This document shows positions 38,744-48,858 of a stretch of 64,000 nt of DNA, one piece after another. Location of the stretch: assembly GCA_002189035.1 (NCBI GenBank), contig NEEC01000010.1, positions 1,922,001 to 1,986,000 of the forward strand. The letters run 5' to 3'. The position numbers and the translations under genes were made by a program. The notes under the pieces were generated by a model. That model was not told where the DNA came from. It saw only the letters and a program-made list of their open reading frames with translations, and searched no databases. Source of the DNA: Utricularia gibba (Eukaryota > Streptophyta > Magnoliopsida > Lamiales > Lentibulariaceae). Every line of letters begins with the position of its first letter. The first letter of the stretch is position 1.

Positions 38744-40385
38744 ATGGAAATTCCTCAAGAAACCGAGTATTACATTCGCGAATCGATAGATCACACCCTG
38801 GGCCTACGGGTGTCAACTGAGACTCTCTGTCATAAATTTCATGCCGTTGAAGCGGAGAATGTTAACCTGCGCAACCAGTATCTCTCTCTGCAATCGAAAC
38901 TCCGGGAGAAGGATGAAATTATTGAACGATCTAGGGTATTTGTTTCTTTTGGGAAATTGGAGCTTGTTTTCATACGTATGGAAATGGTTTACATTTCTTT
39001 TTTCCTTTTAGGCTGAAGCAAGCATGAACGCCTTGGCTTTAAAGAAATTCGTGGAGGAAAACCAGAAATTGGCCATAGAGTGCTCTAATCTGCTAGCGGA
39101 GTGCAATAAATTGCAAGGGGAGTGCTCACTGTACGACCATGATCGCGAGGCCTTGATGGATTTCGCAAACGAGGCAGACGAGAGGGCCAAGGAGGCTGAT
39201 CTTAGGAACCACGACTTGGAAGAGGAGAAGAAGAAACTAGAGGAACAGTTACAATTTTACAAGCTTCAATCTGAGCACAATGAGGTAAGTATGATTCAAC
39301 TTTCGTAATGTCCATATTTATCGCATTCTATCTAGTTTGGTTTCCTTTAATGACAAATTTAATCATTGAACCTTGAAAATTTTATTTTTTACCCTTTTTT
39401 GTGGGTCAGTTTTGGGTTCATTGTCATGTATCTATTGCATCCTGTAGCCTCTTTCTACATGTATTTTCAGAATATTAGGGCAATTGAGATTTGGGATAGA
39501 ATTTTGCGCAAAGGTCGAACCAATACCAAACTTACTTCTACTGCATCACGGCTTTTTCTGCGTATTAAGTTTGCATTTGTAGTTGGGGTTGACCGCTATT
39601 CTTATGTTATGCAGTTTGATGTTTCTAGCCATGGGTCGCAAGAAGAAAAAATGCTTCTTGGCAAACTACTGACAACAGTATTTAGCAGTGAAGAAAGAAC
39701 ATCAAGTGGATATAATTTCTTGGAGGCACATAGAGGTCTTCATGTTTGTAAAGAATTGTTGAACAGATGGACTAGGTGCGTTGTGTACTAGGAGTTGTCA
39801 ACAAGATTTGTTGTTTCAATCGATTGGATATATGAGCCCTTGTTGCAGCTTTGTGATTCTGTTGTCATTGTTTTTATTTCATGGCAGCTTAATGCCTTCA
39901 TCTCGGGAGATCATAGCACTGGTGGCACATGTAAAGAGCTTGGCGAAGGATAAGGATAACTTAACAGTTAACCTCCGTAGAGCCGAAGCTGAGGTACAAT
40001 CCATTTTAGTTCAAGCATCAATTTTGGGGTATTTTTTTAATTTTCATGTTTCATCAGGTAACTGTATTATTTGAAGAAAACAGCCTCCTAAATGAGGAGA
40101 TCAAGAGATTAACGAAGAAATGTTATAGGGAAAAGCATAACTCGGGCTCTGGAGGAGCTAGTAATTCCGGAAAGGTGTGTACTCCACTCATACATACTTC
40201 TGTTTCTGTATAGAAATAGACACTGCTAAATCCTTTCAAATCAACAGGGAAAGCGTAAATCTAGCCCTGCAATTAGCAGCCCGGAGATGAAGAAGGTTGC
40301 ATTCAATGATGATGAACTGCAAAGACGAGTGCTTTCACCACTGCAATCAAACTCACCTGAATACATCCGAATGCACAAGAGATAA
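38744..40385 (+). CDS. Plant coiled-coil protein of unknown function
   Basis: Complete six-exon gene: 38744-38935, 39012-39284, 39615-39775, 39888-39993, 40058-40174 and 40248-40385, giving 328 residues with all phases matching. Residues about 35-150 are strongly charged with heptad-like hydrophobic spacing (AENVNLRNQYLSLQSKLREK; EEEKKKLEEQLQFYKLQSEH), and a second coiled coil lies near 220-265 (ENSLLNEEIKRLTKKCYREK). Between them is a compact segment with EAHRGLHVCKELLNRW. The tail is basic and Ser-rich (KGKRKSSPAISSPEMKKVAF), suggesting nuclear targeting or phosphorylation. No catalytic motif is seen. I do not recognise a named family. Confidence 0.85.
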
Positions 40386-41792
40386 GGAAGGCTTTACAGT
40401 CATTGATTTTCAACAAACTGACTTAGCTTGAGGTACACATTGACCATTCATCATTTCTCACAAATCATGAAACTCATTTGATTTCATCCACGGCTCTTGT
40501 TACTGAAGTAGTGCTACAGTGCTCAATGGTCCATTTATTAGAAAACTTATGATGAGTGATCATGATGATGATGCTAAAATATGATCTGATTCGATAATTC
40601 TTTCTCCTTGTTTAGATTATCATTAGCGCTCTGCGTGTATGCAGAGCTAGCAAATCTTCTTACTGTTTGAAAAAGGCTAGGTTTAGCATCCCAATTCAAA
40701 ATTAGTAAATTTAAATCCGCATTTTTAGAAGTTAGTGAAAGTCCTGAAAGTGTTCCTCCGATGCTTCAGGGACACAACAGTAACAGCAATAACTAAAAGC
40801 TATATAGGCCTCTGAAAGAAACTTTAAGAATTTGAGGGTATTCACCAAGATTTTTCCACGAGTTTAGAGTTTAGAGATGACTTCTGAAGTCAAGCGGCTT
40901 CATGATTTGTTAAGGAAACCCTTTAGTGGATCTGTTCCCCAGTCCTTATCCTTCCATCAGCAAACCGGGTTCCAGTTCATGTACTCAATTGATGAGGCGG
41001 CTGCTCTGCTCTACTCAACTGATGAGTACATTTAAAATTATTTTGTGTAGCTGTTTTGAATGCATACATATTTAATGTTTACAGTTTTATATGTTTTTCT
41101 TATCAAAGAAAGTAGTCATGTGGAATTTGTTTAAGGTGTTATTTATTATTCACCCTTCCTGGAGAGAGCTCGTGGAAGAAGTAAACTCTTCTACTTATAT
41201 ATGTTCCAAATGAGGATTGACATCTGAGCTTTTCTGCCAAGGTTCAGTTTCTCCACCCGAAGTTCAATATGCATTGGAATAAACAATTCCAAACATAGTG
41301 AAAAGACAGAGCCTGATGCTAACGTGTTAGGTGCCTTGTCCACATCGTGTAACCAATTCTGCTACCCAATGTGTTGAAAATAGGCCCGGCGCTTTGCTTC
41401 GAAACCCATCAACCGAGCTGGCCCTCTCCTCTTTGATGATGATGGGATGTTTCTTTCTTTCTTTCTTTCTTTTTTTTTTTTAACATGTCCATCCCCATTG
41501 TCTTAAGCAGCACCATCCATGTCCATGGCTTTGATCTACACTCAAAAGCATTGTAAGAGACGACTCATGTGCATCAAACCCCATCATCATCTCCCCCTTT
41601 TTCACAGGCCGATGGATGTGTTGGATCCCTTACCAACTCCCCTTCATAAAGATGGCGTCCTTTTCATCTCCAAGGAATCAATGGTCATCGAACCATCTTC
41701 CCTTTCTCCCTTTCTTCCTCTCTCTATATATACCCATGCTATGCCACGCAGATATTGACATACATCATTGCTTTTAGGCTCAGTTTCAGAGG
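40386..41792. other. Intergenic region upstream of uclacyanin
   Basis: About 1.4 kb with no supported gene. It includes the 3' end of the coiled-coil gene, a TTTC microsatellite with a T run at about 41453-41480 and, at 41725-41732, a TATATATA box about 60 bases before the uclacyanin ATG. A rightward open frame at 41519-41758 lies in the promoter and is not called. Confidence 0.55.
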
Positions 41793-42453
41793 ATGATGAT
41801 GGTGGTGGTTGTGATGGCGATGATGATGGCTTGGTCTGGAATCCATGGCGCATCAGCTGCAACATACAATGTGGGAGACGCATCTGGATGGGGCGTAGGC
41901 ACTGATTATTCTTCATGGGCTTCGGACAAAACCTTTCGTGTCGGGGATGCTTTAGGTGAGCGAGTCTCCTACCATTCTAAGCCATTTCCTTCACAGTTCC
42001 ACAGATGATCAGTATTTCGTTTCTGTTTTTGTAATAACCCTTTTGATTACAACAAAAAATGAAGTGTTTAACTACCCCGGCGGGCATACAGTGGAGGAAG
42101 TGAGCGCAACGGACTACAGGGCATGCAACGCCGGGAACTCCTTAACATCTGACAGCAGCGGCGCCACCTCTATCACCCTCAGGACCGCCGGGACCCACTA
42201 CTTCATCTGCGGCGTCCCCGGTCACTGTTCCGGCGGAATGAAGCTCTCCGTGAAGGCGGAGCAACAGTCATCCAGTGAGACTACCCCGACTACTACTACA
42301 CCTTCCTCCGGAAGCACCACCACTTCCCCCGCCGCGACGATCCCAGCCCTCGGCGGTGCCGCTTCAATCCCGACTTCAACCGCGGCGATTTCGCCCTCCA
42401 GCGCCGCAGCTTCCGCCGCTTTGTTGGTGTTTTTGATCCGCTTCCTGTGGTGA
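41793..42453 (+). CDS. Uclacyanin-type blue copper protein (phytocyanin)
   Basis: Two exons, 41793-41955 and 42065-42453, give 183 residues. A Met-rich hydrophobic signal peptide is followed by mature [14 protein letters not shown]. The type I copper ligands are visible: His in [10 protein letters not shown], Cys in THYFIC, His in GVPGHCSGG and Met in GGMKLSV. A Met axial ligand marks uclacyanins rather than stellacyanins. The two disulphide cysteines are present (RACNAG and the C of PGHC). A Ser/Thr/Pro-rich arabinogalactan-like linker and a hydrophobic C-terminal tail suggest a GPI anchor at the plasma membrane. Likely extracellular electron transfer or wall-related role; the substrate is unknown. 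Confidence 0.95.
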
Positions 42454-42739
42454 AAACTTGGCCGGAGGCCAGGGTTGAGGCAGTGCCGAGTCCCCGTGTC
42501 TTTGATCCGTACTGTAGCCCCTTGTTTATCCCTTCCACATCCTCGTCATTTGTAATAAACAGTTTAAAGCATCATTTATTGTGTTTCCAAAGCCGGTCCA
42601 ACCGTTTTGCTATTTTTTTTTGTATCATTTATATATTTCAATTTTCAAGTATTATATTAACCGAAAATTGAGAAAAAATCATTATTCCCATATTTTCACA
42701 TGTAAAAAAGAATATTAATAAATATAATATTAACCGCCG

Positions 42740-42752
42740 CCCCCCCCCCCCC
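42740..42752. repeat. Poly-C run downstream of uclacyanin
   Basis: About thirteen C in a row after CCGCCG, in intergenic DNA between the convergent uclacyanin and AGP genes. The exact length is doubtful. Confidence 0.8.
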
Positions 42753-43076
42753 AAAAGAGAAGAACCACATGGGGGGTGTCGACCGCTTTCACCCCCAGCC
42801 TAGCTGTTTAAATCCAAATTTAAAGGCATTACCTTTTTATTTTAAATTCGTATAAAATTTATTACAACGACACGTGTCACCCAGACCGAATACACGTGTC
42901 GCCTCCAGAATATGAATAAAATCATTTCCGATATTTGTTTTCACGAGAGGGGGAATTAAATTGAATAAAAAGGGTTAAAGATTCAAATAAAACGGTCAAA
43001 TGACCAGGCAAAAGGAATGTGACTTGAAATCGGCATTCCGGTACTTGAAATAATAATTCAAAATCAAGGCGGAGAT

Positions 43077-43438
43077 CTAGAATATCAGGGCACCATAGGC
43101 CACCGCCACGGCGGCAGATCCAGCGACAGCGGCTGCTGCAATCTTCTTTCCGGCGGCTGCGCTAGTCGGCGCAGGAGCCGGCGCTTCCGCGATAGACGGC
43201 GAGTGAGGCGCGGGGGCGGTGGCAGGTGACAGTGGAGGGGCGGAGGGGAGGAGGATGCTGGAGGAACAGCCGTCGGGGGCGTCGCCACGACGGAGGGCGG
43301 AGGTGATGGAACCGCGGCGTGGTGCTGCGGACTCGCTGCCTTCGGAGCGGCTGCAGGAGAAACCTTGGGGGCAGCCGCCAGAGATTGGGCGAGAGCAGAT
43401 CCGGCAAACAGAGCAAATATGAGGAAGAGAACCGCCAT
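43077..43438 (-). CDS. Classical arabinogalactan protein, one-base frameshift in the middle
   Basis: Single-exon leftward gene starting at 43438. The protein begins with a signal peptide (MAVLFLIFALFAGSALAQS), then Ala/Pro/Ser-rich AGP repeats (AAAPKVSPAAAPKAASP). From about 43237-43255 the starting frame turns into a basic Leu/Arg-rich tail unlike any AGP and ends at 43085. In the neighbouring frame the same DNA reads APPLSPATAPAPHSPSIAEA, then a GPI-type hydrophobic end (IAAAAVAGSAAVAVAYGAL), stopping at 43077. Adding one C in the C run there would restore about 120 residues. A TATAAAAAGG box lies at 43510-43501, about 65 bases upstream. The product would be a heavily O-glycosylated cell-surface proteoglycan. 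The broken frame may be an assembly error. Confidence 0.85.
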
Positions 43439-43500
43439 TGCCGTCGAATCTCTGAAGCTCGAGGGACAGATGATTTTACTCCAGGGGATGGGAAAACGCT

Positions 43501-43510
43501 CCTTTTTATA
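43501..43510 (-). promoter_or_regulatory. TATA box of the AGP gene
   Basis: TATAAAAAGG on the minus strand, about 65 bases before the ATG at 43438, a normal distance for a plant core promoter with a short leader. Confidence 0.7.
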
Positions 43511-43599
43511 GAGCGGTTATATTGTTTATTAACTTTTATTCTCAAAAAAATAAAAAAAAATGGGAATTTAAAAGGCGTCTTTTATTATTTGAACCTTAT

Positions 43600-44900
43600 T
43601 TTATTATAAATATTTTATTCATTTTTGTGGGAAGTTGCTGAATTAGGAAGCTTGAGGAGCTTGTGATTATTCCTGAAAAGGAAATTATAATAATAATAGT
43701 AATCAATAAATAAGCATATTAAGCATTATTTATTACAATAATTTCACAAGGGGCAGGCCAAGAAAGCATCCTCATCGATTCCTTCGACCTAATTGCTTGA
43801 AAATCCTCTTGAACGAAGGCAGTGGAGGTCGTTCCCGCGCCTCCGATTGCGAGGGATAATGTCGAAGGCGGTTAGGCGGAGGTGGCCAGTGGTGATTATG
43901 AGGCGGTTATTGATGGATTTGCACGGTAGCTGGGATTGATCTGATGCTTTGCTTTCAGTTGCACGCTAACGACGGCATCAACACGTCACTGAAGATGACA
44001 AGGTTCCCGTGGTTTGTTTCGCAGGTGTATGCATTTCCGTTTTCCTTTTCGGTGTATGTGCTTTGTGGTGGTGAAAAGGACGAGACAATCTTCTGGTTGT
44101 GTCCTTTCATGCATCCTGGTTTGAAGGCGTAACCTGTGTCCCTTATCTTTTGCTTAGGGATTCGTCGGTTCAGTTTTATGTATGTTGAACACCGGGGGCT
44201 GTTCAAGAAATGCTGGTACGTATGCTGATATCTGTACCTATCAAAAACGGGTGGTGGCAATGGAAGTTTGAATCCTGAAAAATTATGGAACCCATCACCA
44301 AGTAGAGGTTCTATTACCTTGCTGAGACAAAGTAGTTCAAGCAAGACAAATATGAAATTTAGTTGAATTCTGAGTTCTGTCCTGCACTCTCTGTTGGTCT
44401 TTTTCTTAATCCAGGTGACATCTCGTAGTAAACGCAAACGGTGGCAGCAGGGGTTTCCATCTTCTGTCATTCTTTTACACAGTGGAGTACACTAACGCGC
44501 ATAAGAGCAAATTGGCTTGTAAGTGAGAGGGCAGACACGCATCTCACGTTCCCGTTCTTGTAAATTGCAGGGACCCATTGCAGGCGGAGAGTTTCTGTTA
44601 CGCAGATGAAAATTGCAGGGCGTACATCTTTACAGATGAATCATGTCTGGATTTCATCTTATCCAAAGGTGTCATTTGCAGAAACAATGAACTATCTTTG
44701 GCAATGTGCCAAAGAGTGAAACAATTGCAATGCTTATATTAGGGAGCACGAAGATGAAGTTTTTGGCTCATAAGTCTATCACAAACAGCAAAGGAAGGGC
44801 TTGGTTCTTGAAAAAGAAGCAGCCCAAGTTTTAACTTTTTATTCCTCAGTTGCTGAAAGACAGAAGCCTTCTTTAGTGACTGATGAATACTACTCGGGCT
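43600..44900. other. Unassigned region, possible exons of an unknown rightward gene or a non-coding RNA
   Basis: No gene can be assigned. There are exon-like blocks on the plus strand: an ATG at 43859 starting MSKAVRRRWPVVIMRRLL, a block ending FPWFVSQ before GTGTATGC at about 44023, one after an acceptor near 44415 (TSRSKRKRWQQGFPSS), and one after an acceptor at about 44570 that is open in two frames. They do not join in a consistent phase. It may be a decayed gene, a non-coding transcript, or untranslated sequence of COX6b. Confidence 0.3.
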
Positions 44901-46624
44901 CTAGAGTGGACCTGGGAACGTCCCATTTTCTCTTTGCTCATTCCACCTTTCAACCTGTTTCGAAAATAAAAAGGCATTTCTCAGTCTCGAGGAAAGAATG
45001 AAGAAGAGCAATTCCTGTTTCCTGGTCGAAGAACAATGCTTTCTAGTTTTTTTATGCAAAATTTAACTACTTGTCAATATGGAAAAGTCTGATTCTTTAA
45101 TCGGTGCAAAGAGCATACATACCCATTCACCAGGGCATAGGGAACGGTAGTACTTGGCAAACTTGTCACACTCCGGGGCTCCATCGCCCTTAGCTGCAAT
45201 ACATCTGATGACAGAATGAAGAGGTCGAGAATGATTAGACTTTAGAGACTTTCCTATTAGTCAGCAGGATTGCATTATAATATATTGCCAGGGGGAAGAG
45301 AACATGCTGAACCATGGAAATGAAGGATGAGCATCAAATGAAGTACAGGTAGGCTGACTTACCGGTGATATTCAATATATCTAGTGAAGCAATGCCTTGT
45401 CTGGTTGGTAGTTGGGAAACGGAAGTCAGCAGGTGCTGTCTCTAGCTGCAAGGCAAAGAAGAGTTAAGGTGCTGGGCCAGGAACATCACCTAGGCGTGGT
45501 ATTGGTATGGGCTTAGTAAAACCTTGATCTCAGCAGGCACTTCCGATTCTTGGTCATTTGTGTTCTCAGATTCCTCAACTTCACTGCTTTCTTCAACAGG
45601 GCTTGGTGCGATATCATCAGCCTTAGCCTCATCAGGAGGACTTGATTCCTCGCTTTCTTCGGCAGCAACACCAGTTGTTTTACCCTCTACTTCTGAAGCA
45701 GGAGCTTGAGTCCCGGAAACATCACCTACAGTTTCCTCAACAGTTACTGCAGCACTTTCCTCAAGAGGTGCATCAGTTGTTGGTTTTTCAACAGTTACTG
45801 CAGCGCTTTCCTCAAGAGGTGCATCGATTGTTGGTTTAACCTCAGGCTCTTCAACAGCTACTGGAGCGCTTTCCTCAAGAGGTGCATCAATTGTTGGTTT
45901 AACCTCAGACTGTTCAACACTTTGTGCAGCCGCTATGTGCTTTGGTGCTTCATCCTGTAGTAAATATTCCTACACTCCCAATGACTCAACAATAAGACCA
46001 ATTATAATGTTACATCCAAATCCACCAGAAAAAACACAAAGCAGGCAACAGAACAAACATCCCCGAACTCCAGCTCCAACGATCAGCAGAACAGGACATG
46101 AGAATCTGGACATATTTTAACTACATTTCCAACAAGGTTAGAATACTAGGAATTAACCACCCAATCTCCACTGATTGCTTGTTTTGATACAGTCAACCCC
46201 ACGGATTTAAAACCGTTTGTTTTTTGTCACACAAAATTGATGTCAGGCTGTGTTCTTATTATAGGGAAACAAGCAAGAAAAACAAGGATGAACTGCATCT
46301 CATAAACAACCCAGGAATTGGCATTCAGCGCATAATACATACTATTCAACCCAATTCAAGGGTAAAAATCTGTAACAGTATCGAATTCGGACCAGTCATG
46401 ATCGATGAAGAACACACAAAAATAATCAAAACCAAACATTGAATCCAGGATTTTCCGCAGGAGCAGCACAATCGCAGCTATCAACTAACTTTTTAATGCA
46501 AATTCAGTTAACAGCCCCAGACGACCAATACAACGAACCAATAGAATGCATATAATCTCTTGAAAACCACGATCCCGATTACCTCAGCTAGAGATTGGAC
46601 CTTTGCGATGTCTACCCCTGCCAT
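44901..46624 (-). CDS. COX6B: Cytochrome c oxidase subunit 6b with long acidic N-terminal extension
   Basis: Five exons: 46624-46583, 45954-45523, 45445-45363, 45204-45123 and 44954-44901, giving 230 residues. The conserved core is at the C-terminus: LETAPADFRFPTTNQTRHC, then FTRYIEYHRCIAAKGDGAPE, CDKFAKYYRSLCPGEW and VERWNEQRENGTFPGPL. It carries the four cysteines of the twin CX9C/CX10C fold that is imported into the mitochondrial intermembrane space. The ~150 residues before it are acidic and repetitive, as in the large COX6b-1 of Arabidopsis. The product is a nuclear-encoded subunit of respiratory complex IV. Phases are consistent and there is no damage. Confidence 0.95.
45738..45912 (-). 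repeat. Tandem repeats of 51-60 bases in the COX6b acidic extension
   Basis: Three in-frame units encode near-identical blocks around PTIDAPLEESA(A/P)V(T/A)VE. Two units include EPEVK and one is shorter. The shared DNA core is TTTCCTCAAGAGGTGCATC on the plus strand, seen three times, about 51 and 60 bases apart. Confidence 0.85.
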
Positions 46625-47150
46625 TGGAGAACGCTGGAATCCGATGAGTACACCTACGAAATCAACCACGAGCTGAGGTCGGTACAGAACAACAGTCCCG
46701 AGTACCGCATGGTGAGACTAAGATACCGTGCTTCAGGCCCAAAACGATTGATACAGGTAATAAAGCCCAAAATAAAACCCTTGGTGTTTCGAATCCCAAC
46801 AAAAAAAGAAAAAAAAAAGAAAAAGCGAACAGGGTTGGATAACAATGAAATTGAATATTCCAAACGAGAAATATTGTATATAATAAATCGAAAACTAATA
46901 TTGCTATTTAAATAGAAGAATTTAAATAATTTTCAGATTTTTATTTAATAAAGAAATATAAAATTGTAATAAATTAATTAAAAATGGATAACATAGTAAA
47001 ATCACATTGACACGGAAAAGATTGAACTTGGCAAGAAGCTCATTGCAGTGTTTTCATTTTGCTTCTAACATCATCAATGTCTGAAAGTGAAGTATTCTTT
47101 GGAACATAAGTGAAAGTGGGGAAGCTAAGAACTGGAGCTTGGAAGCTTGT
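46625..47150. other. Intergenic region, 14-3-3 to COX6b
   Basis: About 530 AT-rich bases between the 14-3-3 stop and the COX6b start on the same strand. It holds the COX6b promoter. A run of A with scattered G near 46801-46825 and a very AT-rich stretch (46860-46990) are the only features seen. Confidence 0.5.
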
Positions 47151-48356
47151 TCAATGTTGGTCTTCCTCCTCAGGCTTCGCAGCAGCTTCTTTCCCTTCGT
47201 CGCCTCCGTTTTCCTGCTTCATAAAACAAGAATGAGCATTGCGGAAGAATGGTATGTCGTAGAAAGCAGTTCCATTACCTGCATATCTGAGGTCCATAGG
47301 GTGAGATTGTCACGAAGGAGCTGCATGATCAGGGTGGTGTCTTTATAGGACTCCTCTCCCAGAGAATCCAGTTCTGAGATTGCTTCATCAAATGCCTTGG
47401 AAAATGCAGGCCGCATTTCAAAATCCACTTCTTCATAGAGCAGGAAAGTAAGAGGAAGGATCAAGTGGGTACCTGTTTGGCGAGATTACAGGCTCGATCT
47501 GGAGAGTTCAGGATCTCGTAGTAGAAAACAGAGAAGTTCAATGCCAAACCAAGACGGATTGGGTGCGTTGGAGCAAGCTCTGCGTTAGCAATATCCTGGA
47601 TTTCCAGAGGAGTCAAATTGATATCTTTCAACTTCACCATGAAATTTGCTTAGATTCTACTACGCTAAACAAGCCTGGAGTACATGGGGCTGACAAGAAG
47701 GAACAGATCATGATAACGGAAATGAAAATGGGAAATCATCAAACCCAGGAGAGGTTATCGCTCTGAGGCATGAATTCAGCAAATATAGCCGAAATTCATG
47801 AAGATCTACGGATGGAAACGCTTGATACGCAATCAATGTCATTTTAGATTAACAGGATTTGGAGAAGAGGGGAAACCTGTGCGGATTGGTAGGCGTTGAG
47901 CGTGCTCTCAGCCGATTCCTTTCTCTCGGCGCCTGTTTTGAACTCAGCCAAGTACCGGTGATAATCGCCCTTCATTTTCAGATAAAAAACTTTAGAATCG
48001 CTTGCGGAAGCGGAGGGAATCAGCCGCGAATCGAGAAGTTTGAGGATGCCATCGCAGATCCCGCAGAGCTCTGTCTCGATCTTCGATCTGTATCCCTTAA
48101 TCGCGGAAACGTGATCCTCGTTCCCCCGCGACTCCTCCTTCTGCTCAATCGACGATATAATCCGCCACGACGCCCGCCGCGCCCCGATTACATTCTTGTA
48201 CGCGACGGAGAGTAGGTTCCTCTCGTCCACAGAGAGCTCCTCATTCTCCGGCAACGCCATCGACACTTTCTCCATGAACTCCACCATCTCCTCGTACCGC
48301 TCCGCCTGCTCGGCCAGCTTGGCCATATACACGTTCTCCTCACGCGCCTCCGCCAT
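47151..48356 (-). CDS. 14-3-3 protein
   Basis: Four exons: 48356-47877, 47595-47473, 47395-47279 and 47213-47151, giving 260 residues. The start [20 protein letters not shown] is the usual one; an upstream in-frame Met would add an unrelated leader. The phosphopeptide-binding groove residues lie in conserved motifs: [49 protein letters not shown] and [12 protein letters not shown]. The C-terminal tail is acidic and Gly-rich as usual. The product binds phosphorylated client proteins such as H+-ATPase, nitrate reductase and signalling factors in cytosol and nucleus. The isoform cannot be decided from this sequence. The frame is intact. Confidence 0.97.
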
Positions 48357-48858
48357 GGATGGATTTGTCGGTGTTCTCAGTGAAGACAAAGGAAATTTGT
48401 GGCTCCCGAGAAAACTATATATCGGAAAAATGGGAAGCACTGAGGCGAACGAGGAGATTCCTTGGCCGCTACTGTGCAACGACTGCGGCGGACGCGGCGG
48501 CTACAATCACCTTTGACGGTTGGCCATTACTAATTTTAAACAGATCCTATTTTTAGGAATATTCCGGACATTCAATTGTCATTAATCCAGTGATAAAATC
48601 AGCAAATAAACAAATCATTTAAATTTAGTGTAATATTAAGAAAATTACAATATAATACTCATAATATGTCTACTTTTTTATAATATTCATAAAAAACTCA
48701 TTTTGAAATAAATATATTCGTAAATCTTTTATTAAACAAATGCTTTATTCGTGAACCGTACGCCCCAGACATCTATGGCGTCCTCAAGCAATATACATAC
48801 ACAGCAAACTCCATAGTACGGATTACGCTCAAGCTTGTAAACGGCGGCAACACGAGAA

